Source: Neomesorhizobium albiziae (lineage in GTDB: Bacteria > Pseudomonadota > Alphaproteobacteria > Rhizobiales > Rhizobiaceae). Taken from it: 64,000 nt of DNA. The notes under the pieces are model-generated. The model saw only the letters and a list, made by a program, of their open reading frames with translations, searched no databases and had not been told where the DNA came from. The DNA lies in assembly GCF_900114255.1 (NCBI RefSeq), contig NZ_FOSL01000009.1, positions 1 through 64,000 of the forward strand. The letters are read 5' to 3'. The position numbers and the translations under genes were made by a program. How positions within the stretch are numbered: position 1 is the first letter of the stretch; each line of letters opens with the position of its first letter. This document shows positions 54,782 to 63,118 of the stretch, piece by piece.

Positions 54782-54823
54782 GGATATTTCCTTCTGCTTG
54801 GGGTTTTCGGGCCGCGCCTGCGT

Positions 54824-55936
54824 TCAGCTGCGGAAACGGTCCGGCGACAGCGCCGGAACCAGTGCCTCAAGATCGCCGGGCAGGCTCGCGCGCCTTATCA
54901 ACTGTCCGGCAAGATGTGACAAGGCCGGCGCGGTCTGGATTCCGTAACCGCCCTGCCCGGCCAGCCAGAAAAAGTTCGCCGCGGCGGCATCGAAACCGGC
55001 CACCGGCGTGCGGTCGGGCGCGAAGGTGCGCAGGCCCGCCCAACTGCGTTCGACCCGGGTCACCGGCACGTCGACGGCCTGTTCGAACCGGTAGAGCCCT
55101 TCGGCCAGCACCATGTCGTCGACATAGGCGTCATGCGGTTCGACCGGAATTTCCTCGGCCGGCGAAACAAAGAGCTTTCCGGCTTCCGGCTTGAAGTACC
55201 AGCCTTCTGCGGCGTCCGCGACCAGTGGCCAGCGGCCGATGTCCAGTCCCGCCGGCGCCGCGATAACAGCCATGGAGCGCCGCATCGGCGTCATTCCGAG
55301 CGTTGCCACGCCGCACCGCTCCGCCACTTTATCGGCCCAGGCGCCGGCGGCGTTGACCAGGATCTTTGCCGTAATGCGGCCTGCCGGCGTTTCGATCCGC
55401 CAGTTGCCGCCCTCATGCGCGGCGCTGAGCAATGGCGCGGCGGTCAGCACTTCGGCGCCGGCTGCCCGCGCCTTGCGCAGCCAGCCTTCGTGAAGTGCCG
55501 CCACATCGATGTCTTGCGCATCCTCCTCATAGGCGGCTGCCGCGATCGCCTCCCGACGCAGCACCGGCACTTTCTCAACCGCCTCGCCGGCGTCGATCTC
55601 GCGCAGACCGTCTGCCGACGCCATCAATTCCCGGTGTTTGTCCAGGCCATCCGCGCCGGCGACATAAAGCAGGCCGCGCTGGGTAAGCAGCGGCTGCGGG
55701 AATAACGTCCTGTCGGCGCCTTCGAACAAGGGCGCGCTGGCGTTGCTCAGCGCGCGGATCGTGGCGTTGCCGTAGTTGCGGATGAAGATCGCGGCCGAGC
55801 GGCCGGTCGAATGATACCCCGCGCGGTCCTCCTGCTCGACCAGCACCACCTTGAAGTCGCCGGCAAGCTCTGCGGCGACGCCGGCGCCTGCAATGCCGGC
55901 TCCGATGATCGCGATGTCGGCATCGATGGTGCGCAT
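54824..55936 (-). CDS. FAD-dependent D-amino acid dehydrogenase/glycine oxidase-like protein
   Basis: A 370-residue DAO-family flavoprotein. ADIAIIGAGIAGAGVAAELAG binds FAD, GYHSTGRSAAIFIRNYG lies near the flavin, and the C-terminal WAGLRTFAPDRTPVAGFD...FFWLAGQGGYGIQTAPALSHLAGQLI is typical. ATG 55936 begins the conserved part; a start at 56005 would add 23 residues. It likely oxidises a D- or N-substituted amino acid to an imino acid, with RidA encoded just downstream. Confidence 0.83.
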   Translation of the reverse strand: MRTIDADIAIIGAGIAGAGVAAELAGDFKVVLVEQEDRAGYHSTGRSAAIFIRNYGNATIRALSNASAPLFEGADRTLFPQPLLTQRGLLYVAGADGLDKHRELMASADGLREIDAGEAVEKVPVLRREAIAAAAYEEDAQDIDVAALHEGWLRKARAAGAEVLTAAPLLSAAHEGGNWRIETPAGRITAKILVNAAGAWADKVAERCGVATLGMTPMRRSMAVIAAPAGLDIGRWPLVADAAEGWYFKPEAGKLFVSPAEEIPVEPHDAYVDDMVLAEGLYRFEQAVDVPVTRVERSWAGLRTFAPDRTPVAGFDAAAANFFWLAGQGGYGIQTAPALSHLAGQLIRRASLPGDLEALVPALSPDRFRS

Positions 55937-55983
55937 GTCAAAGCCGCTTCCAGGGAATGCTTCCCCCTTAGGGGTGTCGAGAT

Positions 55984-56124
55984 TCAGGTCAGGCCGAGCC
56001 GCCATTTGCAGGCCAGGATCACCTGAGTTTCGACACTCCTAGCGGCTCCGTCGCACTTTTCCCATTGGTCCAGAGCGACGGAAGCTTTCAGGCAGAACAG
56101 GTAAGTCTTGTTGGCCGCCGTCAT
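55984..56124 (-). CDS. Possible small protein overlapping the GlxA-type regulator stop
   Basis: A 46-residue frame (MTAANKTYLFCLKASVALDQ at its start) whose ATG overlaps the regulator's TGA as ATGA. Its composition is balanced, with three cysteines and little arginine, unlike the non-coding frames around it, and it fills most of the gap between the regulator and the flavoprotein gene. No family is recognised. It may instead be chance, since the ribosome site is only GGA. Confidence 0.35.
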   Translation of the reverse strand: MTAANKTYLFCLKASVALDQWEKCDGAARSVETQVILACKWRLGLT

Positions 56125-57065
56125 CCTGCGGACGCCAGCCTGGCATTGCGCCGCATCACCTGCGGCGGCTGTCCGAAGGCGCGCAGGAACGCCCGCCGCA
56201 TCCGCTCGCGGTCGGCAAATCCGGTCTCGTTGGCGACGACATCGATCGGGTGCCGCCCTTGTTCCATCATCAGCCGGGCCGCCTCGACACGTAGGTTCTC
56301 GACGGCCTTGGCCGGCGACTGGCCGGTCTCGGCGCGAAAGGCGCGGCTGAACTGGCGGGGGCTGAGATGCGCTGCCTCGGCCAACTGCTCGACGGAGAGC
56401 GGCGTGCGGAGATTTTGCTTGGCGTAATCGAGGGCGCTCTGGATGCGGTCCGACTTGGGGTCGAGTTCGAGCAAGGCCGAAAACTGCGACTGGCCGCCGG
56501 CGCGCCGGTGGTAGACGACCAACTTCTTTGCCACCAGGCGCGCTATGTCCGCGCCCAGATCCTTTTCCACCATGCCCAGCGCCAGATCGATGCCGGCCGT
56601 CATGCCGGCCGATGTCCACACCGTTCCGTCGATGATGAAAATGCGATCGTCCTCCACCTTCACCGCCGGAAACCGTTTCTGAAGCTCGCGCGCGTATGCC
56701 CAATGGGTCGTTGCCCGGCGGCCGTCGAGAAGACCGGCTTCGGCCAGAGCGAACGCCCCGGTACAGATACCTGCGACTCGCCGCGCCTCCCGGAACTTCT
56801 GTCGAAGGAAAGCGGCAAGAGCCGGCGTGGTCGGCATGGGGCCGACGGCGCCGCCAACCAGGATTGTGTCGTAGCGGCCATCGTTGAATGCTTCGGTCTC
56901 GACGCTCATTTTCAACGAACTGCTCACCGACCCGCCCGTCTCGGACAGGATGTGGACCTCATAGAATTTCTCGCCGGCGGTCAGGTTGGCGAATTCAAAA
57001 GCCGAGATCGCAGCGAAACCCATCACTTGGAAATCGGGAGCGACAAGATAGCCAAGACGATGCAT
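56121..57065 (-). CDS. GlxA-type AraC regulator with DJ-1/PfpI domain
   Basis: A 314-residue regulator. AGGAGGTGACC directly precedes ATG 57065. The N-terminal half is a class I glutamine amidotransferase/DJ-1 fold (RRVAGICTGAFALAEAGLLDGRRATTHW, with the nucleophile-elbow Cys), the C-terminal half has two AraC helix-turn-helix motifs (LSVEQLAEAAHLSPRQFSRAFRAETGQSPAKAVE and HPIDVVANETGFADRERMRRAF). It is divergent from an SDR gene, a layout that usually means it controls that gene. Confidence 0.87.
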   Translation of the reverse strand: MHRLGYLVAPDFQVMGFAAISAFEFANLTAGEKFYEVHILSETGGSVSSSLKMSVETEAFNDGRYDTILVGGAVGPMPTTPALAAFLRQKFREARRVAGICTGAFALAEAGLLDGRRATTHWAYARELQKRFPAVKVEDDRIFIIDGTVWTSAGMTAGIDLALGMVEKDLGADIARLVAKKLVVYHRRAGGQSQFSALLELDPKSDRIQSALDYAKQNLRTPLSVEQLAEAAHLSPRQFSRAFRAETGQSPAKAVENLRVEAARLMMEQGRHPIDVVANETGFADRERMRRAFLRAFGQPPQVMRRNARLASAG

Positions 57066-57180
57066 GGTCACCTCCTGTGATGTCCTAAAAGGTGGTATAT
57101 ACGACATTTAAGTCACGCGCCAGTGGTAGTACAACCCTTTTGAAACCGGCGAACGGCCGGCAGGTAAAGGAGATACCCAC

Positions 57181-57996
57181 ATGACACTTTCTTCTGGCCG
57201 CGGAACTGCCCTGATTACCGGCGCGTCTTCGGGCATCGGCGCGATTTATGCCGACCGGCTCGCCCGGCGCGGCCACGACCTCATCCTCGTCGCCCGCAAC
57301 GGCGACCGGCTGCGGGCGCTGGCAAAACGCATCACCGACGACACCGGTCGGTCGGTCCAGACGATCATCGCCGACCTGACGAATGCCGCGGATCTCGCCG
57401 GCATCGAAAAGGTGCTGCGCACCGACGCTTCCATCGCCATGCTGGTCAACAACGCGGGCGTGGGCGCGGCCGCGCCTCTGCTTCAGTCGGACATCGGCAA
57501 GATGGCTGACATGATCACGCTGAATGTCGGCGTCTTGACCCGGCTCACCTACGCAGCCGTGCCGGGTTTCGTCGCACGTGGAACCGGCACGATCGTCAAC
57601 ATCGCCTCGGTCGTCGCCATCGCCCCCGAACGGCTCAACGGCGTCTATGGCGGCAGCAAGGCCTTCGTGCTCGCGTTCAGCCAGTCGCTCCGGCACGAAC
57701 TTGCCGACAAGGGCATCCGCGTCCAGGCGGTGCTGCCCGGCGCGACAGCGACTGAATTCTGGGAGATCGCCGGGAATCCGGTCGAGAACCTGCCGCAGGC
57801 GATCGTGATGTCGGCGGACGACTTGGTCGACGCCGCTTTGGCCGGGCTCGACCAGGGCGAATTCGTCACCATCCCGTCGCTGCCCGACATCGCCGACTGG
57901 AACGCCTTCGAGACAGCCCGCCAGAAGCTGATGCCGAACCTGTCGCGCGCCGCGCCGGCAGCCCGATACGGAATCGGCCGCGAAAAGGCCGCCTGA
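57181..57996 (+). CDS. Short-chain dehydrogenase/reductase
   Basis: A 271-residue SDR: ALITGASSGIGAIYADRLARRGHDLILVARN binds NADP, NNAGV follows, NIASVVAIAP has the Ser and YGGSKAFVLAFSQSLRHEL the Tyr and Lys. The substrate is unknown. It is divergent from the GlxA-type regulator across a 115-base gap and is followed at 61 bases by a small secreted protein gene, likely in the same transcript. Confidence 0.87.
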   Translation: MTLSSGRGTALITGASSGIGAIYADRLARRGHDLILVARNGDRLRALAKRITDDTGRSVQTIIADLTNAADLAGIEKVLRTDASIAMLVNNAGVGAAAPLLQSDIGKMADMITLNVGVLTRLTYAAVPGFVARGTGTIVNIASVVAIAPERLNGVYGGSKAFVLAFSQSLRHELADKGIRVQAVLPGATATEFWEIAGNPVENLPQAIVMSADDLVDAALAGLDQGEFVTIPSLPDIADWNAFETARQKLMPNLSRAAPAARYGIGREKAA

Positions 57997-58057
57997 ACAC
58001 CCACACGGCGCTCATGCCGCGCCTTCGACGCAACAACAGAACCCTTGGAGAATTTCC

Positions 58058-58396
58058 ATGAAACCGCTTCAAATCTTCGCCGCCGCCAGCCTTGCCCTCT
58101 TTGCCGCCTATCCGGCAAACGCCGGCGGGCTTGAACCGATCCACGCTCAGAGCATCGTGCTCAGCGGCATATCGGGAACCGCCTATTACACCGTCGAGGA
58201 AAACGGCTTCAATGTCGTCAGCACATTCGCCCATCAAGGCAGCGACGCCGCCCCCATCCGGGTCCAGGCCGTGCTTGCCTCGGGTGAGTGCGTATCGTTT
58301 TCGACGCCTGGTGCCGTGAACACGGCAGCCGATACCGTCGAGGTCTGCCGGCAAGGCGACGAGGTTTTCTTCCAGAAGGATCAGAGTTTGAATTAA
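58058..58396 (+). CDS. Small secreted protein of unknown function
   Basis: A 112-residue protein with a signal peptide (LQIFAAASLALFAAYPANA) and a mature beta-rich chain (GISGTAYYTVEENGFNVVSTFAHQGSDAAPIRVQAVLASGECVSFSTPG) containing two cysteines that may form a disulphide. It resembles small periplasmic proteins found in many rhizobia, but I cannot name the family. It follows the SDR gene by 61 bases. Confidence 0.68.
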   Translation: MKPLQIFAAASLALFAAYPANAGGLEPIHAQSIVLSGISGTAYYTVEENGFNVVSTFAHQGSDAAPIRVQAVLASGECVSFSTPGAVNTAADTVEVCRQGDEVFFQKDQSLN

Positions 58397-58408
58397 GCCT
58401 GCCCGCCA

Positions 58409-58437
58409 GCGCTGCGGACCCGCACGGTCCGCGGCGC
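58409..58437. terminator. Possible bidirectional terminator hairpin
   Basis: GCGCTGCGGACC (58409-58420) and GGTCCGCGGCGC (58426-58437) form a 12-bp stem with one G-T wobble around CGCAC. It lies between the converging secreted-protein and zur genes. No clear T-run follows on either side. Confidence 0.5.
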
Positions 58438-58493
58438 CAGGCGGCTTTCACACGGCAGCAGGTTGTTCGCGGCGATCCCGCCGCTTCTGCCAG

Positions 58494-58883
58494 CTACGCG
58501 CAATTGGCGCAGTTGCCGCGGATCTCGATCGTCGTCTTGGCGGCGCGAAATCCGCTCTTCCCGGCCCAGTCCTTCAAGCGCCCTTCGACGATCTCATCGG
58601 AAAACTCCGAAACCTGGCCGCATTTCTCGCAGATCGCGAAGGCGGTCAGCCCATGCGCGTGGTCATGGTCGTGGGCGCAGGCGACGAAGGCGTTGAGGCT
58701 TTCCAGCCGGTGGACGAGGCCGCGCTCCAGCAGCTTTTCCAGCGCCCGGTAGACCTGCAGCGGGGCGCGGAACCCCTCGGCGCGCAACTGGTCGAGGATG
58801 GTATAGGCGCTGAGCGGGCCGCTTGCGCGCGACAGCGTGTTCAACACCAGCGTCTGGTTCTTGGTCAGGTCAACGGTGATCAA
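58494..58883 (-). CDS. zur: Zinc uptake regulator Zur (Fur family)
   Basis: A 129-residue Fur-family repressor. LSAYTILDQLRAEGFRAPLQVYRALEKLLERGLVHRLESLNAFVAC is the DNA-binding half; AHDHDHAHG is a metal-binding His cluster, and ICEKCG with CANCA form the structural zinc site. No ATG is available; initiation is probably at TTG 58883 with GGAG eight bases upstream. It is divergent from aztABC and should repress them when zinc is sufficient. Confidence 0.88.
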   Translation of the reverse strand: MITVDLTKNQTLVLNTLSRASGPLSAYTILDQLRAEGFRAPLQVYRALEKLLERGLVHRLESLNAFVACAHDHDHAHGLTAFAICEKCGQVSEFSDEIVEGRLKDWAGKSGFRAAKTTIEIRGNCANCA

Positions 58884-58935
58884 TGGCTTGACTCCAAGGG
58901 CTCGGCCGCATGCTTAGACCATTTTTGCGGCCAAG

Positions 58936-58945
58936 TGTAATTACA
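58936..58945. promoter_or_regulatory. Possible Zur half-match upstream of zur
   Basis: TGTAATTACA is a 10-bp palindrome made of the same half-sites as the strong site at 59019-59039 but without the five-base centre. It lies 53 bases upstream of the zur start and might allow autoregulation. Confidence 0.35.
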
Positions 58946-59013
58946 TGGCGTCGCACCAATAGCGGTCAAGCCGACAGCAGCACCTCGTTAACATAATAAC
59001 ATAACGTTTTCGA

Positions 59014-59039
59014 TTGACATATGTAATAACGTTACATAT
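59014..59039 (+). promoter_or_regulatory. aztABC promoter with overlapping Zur box
   Basis: A TTGACA -35 element (59014-59019) runs into a perfect inverted repeat, ATATGTAA-TAACG-TTACATAT (59019-59039), which covers the spacer to a weak -10. Zur bound here would occlude RNA polymerase. A degenerate relative (GTTAACATAATAAC) occurs at 58987-59000. Confidence 0.75.
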
Positions 59040-59085
59040 CCATTGCCACCGGGCGCCGCAGTGCCCCAAATTTTCCGGACAGCCC

Positions 59086-59943
59086 ATGACCGAAGCCAGC
59101 CTGACCTTCCGCGACCTGACGCTGGGCTATTTCAGCCATCCCGCCGTCCATCATCTCAACGGCAGCGTCGCGCGCGGCTCGCTGACCGCGATCGTCGGCC
59201 CCAACGGTTCCGGCAAGTCGACGCTGATGAAGGGCATCGTCGGCGTCCTGGAACCGATGTCTGGCGAAGTCCAGCACAATGACGGCGCCCGCGTCGCCTA
59301 CCTGCCGCAGCAGTCGGAGATCGACCGCTCCTTCCCCGCCCGCGTCGTCGACCTCGTCTCGCTCGGCCTGTGGCCGAAGCGTGGCCTGCTTGGCCGTTTC
59401 ACCGCCGAAGACAGGGCCAGCGTGAGCAAAGCGCTGATGGCTGTCGGCATGGAAGGGTTCGAGGGCCGGCCGATAGACACGCTGTCCGGCGGCCAGTTGC
59501 AGCGGGCGCTTTTTGCCCGGGTGCTGGTGCAGGACGCCGACCTCATCCTGCTCGACGAGCCCTTCAACGCGGTCGACGCCAAGACCGTCGGCGACCTCAT
59601 CGCGCTCATCAAGCGCTGGCACGGTGAGAGCCGCACCGTGATGGTTGTCGTGCATGATCTCGACCTGGTGCGCACGCATTTTCCCGAAACGCTGCTCCTG
59701 GCGCGCCAGCCCGTCGCCTGGGGCGAGACAAGGGAAACCCTGCGGCCGGAAAACCTCTTGAAGGCCCGTCGATTCAACGAAGCCTGGAGCGACGACGCGC
59801 CCTGGTGCGAGGCGCCGGAGACGGCAGCCCACGCCCACCCGCACCGCCATGACGGCCGCGATCACCACGATCATGACCACCACGACCATCATCACCATGA
59901 CGGGCCTGCCGAGCATCTCCACGCCGGCAGCGGCAAGGCTTGA
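59086..59943 (+). CDS. aztA: Zinc ABC transporter ATPase AztA
   Basis: A 285-residue ATPase with GPNGSGKST, LSGGQLQRALFARVLVQDADLILLDEPFNAVD (signature and Walker B) and a histidine-rich C-terminal tail (HAHPHRHDGRDHHDHDHHDHHHH) that may buffer or sense zinc. ATG 59086 starts the conserved sequence; the earlier frame lies in the promoter. It energises the permease encoded three bases downstream. Confidence 0.9.
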   Translation: MTEASLTFRDLTLGYFSHPAVHHLNGSVARGSLTAIVGPNGSGKSTLMKGIVGVLEPMSGEVQHNDGARVAYLPQQSEIDRSFPARVVDLVSLGLWPKRGLLGRFTAEDRASVSKALMAVGMEGFEGRPIDTLSGGQLQRALFARVLVQDADLILLDEPFNAVDAKTVGDLIALIKRWHGESRTVMVVVHDLDLVRTHFPETLLLARQPVAWGETRETLRPENLLKARRFNEAWSDDAPWCEAPETAAHAHPHRHDGRDHHDHDHHDHHHHDGPAEHLHAGSGKA

Positions 59944-59946
59944 TCC

Positions 59947-60813
59947 ATGTATGATTTCCTGATCGCCCCTTTCGCCGATTTCGCTTTCATGCGCAGCGCC
60001 CTCTATGGCTCGCTGGCGCTGGCGCTGAGCTCGTGCCCGGTCGGCGTGTTCCTGATGCTGCGCCGCATGAGCCTGACCGGCGACGCCATGGCGCACGCCA
60101 TCCTGCCGGGTGCGGCCACCGGCTTCCTCCTGTTCGGCCTGCAGATCGTGCCGATGACCATCGGTGGCCTTATTGCCGGCGTCGTCGTGGCGCTCGGCGC
60201 GGGTGCGGTGTCCCGCTTCACCATCCAGAAGGAGGACGCCTCGATGGCGGCGTTCTACCTGATCTCGCTGGCGCTCGGCGTGCTGATGGTGTCGGTGCGC
60301 GGCTCCAGCGTCGACCTGATGCATGTTTTGTTCGGCACCGTGCTCGCCCTCAACAACGACGCACTGACGCTGATCGGCGTGATAACGGCCATCACGCTCT
60401 TCACGCTGGCCATCTTCTGGCGCGCGCTGGTGGCCGAGTGCCTCGATCCCTTGTTCCTGAGGTCGGTCAGCCGTTTCGGCACGCCGGTGCATTTCATCTT
60501 CCTGGCGCTGGTGGTGCTCAACCTCGTCGGCGGTTTCCAGGCACTCGGCACCCTGCTTTCGGTAGGGCTGATGATGCTGCCGGCTGCCGCCGCCCGCTTC
60601 TGGACGGTGCGGCTTGAGCCGATGATCGCGCTGGCCATCCTTATTGGCGCCGTCTCATGTGTCGCCGGCCTGCTCATCTCCTACCATTTCTCGCTGCCGT
60701 CCGGCCCGGCGATCATTCTCTCGGCTGGCGTCATCTACCTCGCCTCGATCGTCGCTGGCACGCGCGGCATCCTGAATTCCCGCGTCCGCCACCACCGGCA
60801 CCGCACCGCCTGA
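59947..60813 (+). CDS. aztB: Zinc ABC transporter permease AztB
   Basis: A 288-residue ABC-3 family permease with about eight to nine helices. MRRMSLTGDAMAHAILPGAATGFLLFG and the C-terminal GTLLSVGLMMLPAAAARF with VAGLLISYHFSLPSGPAIIL are the family pattern for zinc/manganese importers. It ends with a basic tail (RHHRHRTA). Tightly linked to aztA and 24 bases before aztC. Confidence 0.92.
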   Translation: MYDFLIAPFADFAFMRSALYGSLALALSSCPVGVFLMLRRMSLTGDAMAHAILPGAATGFLLFGLQIVPMTIGGLIAGVVVALGAGAVSRFTIQKEDASMAAFYLISLALGVLMVSVRGSSVDLMHVLFGTVLALNNDALTLIGVITAITLFTLAIFWRALVAECLDPLFLRSVSRFGTPVHFIFLALVVLNLVGGFQALGTLLSVGLMMLPAAAARFWTVRLEPMIALAILIGAVSCVAGLLISYHFSLPSGPAIILSAGVIYLASIVAGTRGILNSRVRHHRHRTA

Positions 60814-60837
60814 TTTTTCCAGCCAGGAGATTTTTTT

Positions 60838-61779
60838 ATGCGCAAGACACTCCGGACCATGATGCTGTTCGGCGCGGCAACGCTTCTATCCGCGCCCGCT
60901 CTTCCGGCTGCGGCCGCCGACCTCAAAGTCGTCGCCAGCTTCTCCATCATCGGCGACTTCGCCAAGAATGTCGGCGGCGATCGCATCGAACTCACCACGC
61001 TGGTCGGCCCCGATGGCGACGCGCATGTCTATGAGCCGAAACCCACCGACGCGGTCGCCATGGCCGGCGCCGATGTCGTGCTGGTCAACGGCCTGCAATT
61101 CGAAGGTTTCCTGCAGCGCCTTGTCGAAGCCAGCGCCACCAAGGCCGCGATCGTCGAGCTGACCAAAGGGGTAGAGACCATCAAGATGGCGGAAGGCGAA
61201 CACCATGATGGCGAGGAGCCGGCTTCGGTTGAAGACCACCATAACCATGGCGACATCGACCCGCACGCCTTCCAGTCGGTGCCCAATGCCGAGATCTATG
61301 TGAAGAATATCGCCGACGCCTTCTGCGCCGCCGATGCAAGCGGCTGCCAGACCTACCAGGCCAACGCCATGGCCTACACTGTCAAGCTGAAGGCCCTCGA
61401 TGACGAGGTGAAGGCGGCGATTGCGTCGATCCCCGACGACAAGCGCACGATCATCACCTCGCACGACGCTTTCGGCTATTTCGACCACCAGTACGGCATC
61501 ACCTTCCTGGCGCCCGAAGGTATCTCGACCGCAGCGGAAGCCTCGGCCGCCGACGTGGCTGCTCTGATCACGCAGGTTCGGGAAGACAAGGCGTCGGCGA
61601 TCTTTCTCGAAAACATCACCAATCCGCGCCTGATCGAACAGATCGCAGCCGAGACCGGCCTCAAGGTGGGTGGCGTGCTGTTCTCGGACGCCCTGTCTTC
61701 CGAAGGCAAGGCGGCCACGTACATCGACATGATGCGCAGCAACGTCGCTACGATCCGCGGCGCCATACTTGGCAGCTGA
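60838..61779 (+). CDS. aztC: Periplasmic zinc-binding protein AztC
   Basis: A 313-residue cluster A-I metal-binding protein. AGGAGA precedes the ATG; the signal peptide ends near PAAAADLKVV. Zinc ligands expected at His in GPDGDAHVYEPKPTD, in DIDPHAFQSV and in ITSHDAFGYFDHQYGI, plus the Asp of FSDALSSEG. A loop rich in His and acidic residues (EGEHHDGEEPASVEDHHNHGD) lies between the first two, as in AztC/ZnuA proteins. It takes zinc directly or from AztD. Confidence 0.92.
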   Translation: MRKTLRTMMLFGAATLLSAPALPAAAADLKVVASFSIIGDFAKNVGGDRIELTTLVGPDGDAHVYEPKPTDAVAMAGADVVLVNGLQFEGFLQRLVEASATKAAIVELTKGVETIKMAEGEHHDGEEPASVEDHHNHGDIDPHAFQSVPNAEIYVKNIADAFCAADASGCQTYQANAMAYTVKLKALDDEVKAAIASIPDDKRTIITSHDAFGYFDHQYGITFLAPEGISTAAEASAADVAALITQVREDKASAIFLENITNPRLIEQIAAETGLKVGGVLFSDALSSEGKAATYIDMMRSNVATIRGAILGS

Positions 61780-61833
61780 GCGGCCATTCCATGAAGGGCG
61801 GGGTCGGACTCCGCCTTTTCTTTGATCATTGAT

Positions 61834-61848
61834 TGTTATGTCATAACA
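61834..61848. promoter_or_regulatory. Zur box upstream of aztD
   Basis: TGTTATGTCATAACA is a perfect 15-bp palindrome around a central T, matching the length and half-sites of Zur boxes. It lies 18 bases before the aztD start, so aztD seems to have its own zinc-repressed promoter in addition to any read-through from aztC. Confidence 0.75.
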
Positions 61849-61866
61849 TTACAAACGGAGAGAAAA

Positions 61867-63069
61867 ATGCACGATTTCCGCAAGACACTGTCCGCGCTCA
61901 CCATCATCATGGCATGCGTACCCGTGCCATCGTTAGCCGACGAAAAATCGGCATGGCGGCTGTTCGTGTCGGATCATGGCGCGCCGGTCGTCCACGTCCT
62001 CGACGCGGCCGGCGGCAAAAAGATCGGCACGTTCAGCCTGAAGAGCCCTGCCAGTCTCTATGCCAGCGACAGCGGCCGCACCGTCTTTGCCGTGCAGCGC
62101 GACGGCAATCTCGTCTCGGCCATCGCCACCGGCATCTCCGTCGATGACCATGGCGACCACGGCGACATCGAGATCGAGGCGCCGCAACGGTTGGATGCCG
62201 ATATCGCCGGCAAGAAGCCGGTGCACTTCGTCGACCATCACGGCGACATCGCGCTGTTCTTCGACGATGAGGGCGTGGCGCGCATCGCGTCGGAAAAGAC
62301 AGTGCTCGACGGCCTGCCGCATATCCGCGAGGTCAGGACCGCTTCGCCGCACCACGGCGTCGCCATCGCCTTTGGCGAGCATATGCTGGTGACCGAACCG
62401 CATCCCGAAAAGCCTGTCGAGGAACTGCCGGTCGGCATTCGCGTGCTAGACCGCTCCGGCGCGCGCGTTGGCAATCTGCATGAATGCCCGGACCTGCATG
62501 GGGAAGCCACTTCCGGCCGACTCACTGCGATTGCCTGTGCCAAGGGGCTGCTGGTAGCGAAATCCGGCAAGGACAGCCCGCAGACCGACTTCCTCGCCTA
62601 TCCCGACAACCTGCCCAATGGCAAATCGACGACGCTGGCCGGCGGCCGTGGCCTGCAATATTTCCTTGGCAATTACGGGTCGAGCGCCGTCGTGCTGATC
62701 GATCCGGAAACGGAAGACGCCTTCCGCCTGATCGAACTGCCGGCACGCCGCGTGCATTTCGCTGTCGACCCGGTGCGGCCGAAATTCGCTTACGTCTTCA
62801 CCGAGGACGGCAGGCTGCACCAGATCGACGTACTGGCCGGTTCCATCACCAAGTCGCTCGCCCTCACGGAGCCTTACAGCATGGACGGCCACTGGAGCGA
62901 TCCGCGGCCGCGCATCGCGGTTGCCGGAGACAACATTTTGGTCACCGATCCGCTGAAAAGCACTATCCGCGTGGTCGAGGCGGCGAGCTTTGCCAAGACC
63001 GGGGATATCCCGCTCGATGGCAAGCCGTTCAACATCGTCGCCGTCGGGGGCTCCGGCGAAACGCATTGA
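61867..63069 (+). CDS. aztD: Periplasmic zinc metallochaperone AztD
   Basis: A 400-residue secreted beta-propeller-like protein. After the signal peptide (LSALTIIMACVPVPSLA) come repeated strand blocks with His/Asp-rich loops (DHGDHGDIEIE, HFVDHHGDIALFFDDEG) and ASPHHGVAIAFGEHML. AztD in Paracoccus hands zinc to AztC. GGAGAG precedes ATG 61867. Gene order aztA-B-C-D and the His motifs make this call firm; two central cysteines (HECPDLHGE and IACAKG) may form a disulphide. Confidence 0.9.
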   Translation: MHDFRKTLSALTIIMACVPVPSLADEKSAWRLFVSDHGAPVVHVLDAAGGKKIGTFSLKSPASLYASDSGRTVFAVQRDGNLVSAIATGISVDDHGDHGDIEIEAPQRLDADIAGKKPVHFVDHHGDIALFFDDEGVARIASEKTVLDGLPHIREVRTASPHHGVAIAFGEHMLVTEPHPEKPVEELPVGIRVLDRSGARVGNLHECPDLHGEATSGRLTAIACAKGLLVAKSGKDSPQTDFLAYPDNLPNGKSTTLAGGRGLQYFLGNYGSSAVVLIDPETEDAFRLIELPARRVHFAVDPVRPKFAYVFTEDGRLHQIDVLAGSITKSLALTEPYSMDGHWSDPRPRIAVAGDNILVTDPLKSTIRVVEAASFAKTGDIPLDGKPFNIVAVGGSGETH

Positions 63070-63074
63070 GGCGG

Positions 63075-63106
63075 AAGGCGACACGGCGCAGGCGCCGTGT
63101 CGCCTT
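63075..63106. terminator. Strong bidirectional terminator hairpin
   Basis: AAGGCGACACGGCG (63075-63088) pairs perfectly with CGCCGTGTCGCCTT (63093-63106) around CAGG. The 14-bp GC-rich stem lies exactly between the converging aztD and tautomerase genes; short A and T runs at its ends help termination both ways. Confidence 0.8.
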
Positions 63107-63118
63107 CTCGCAAGCAGG

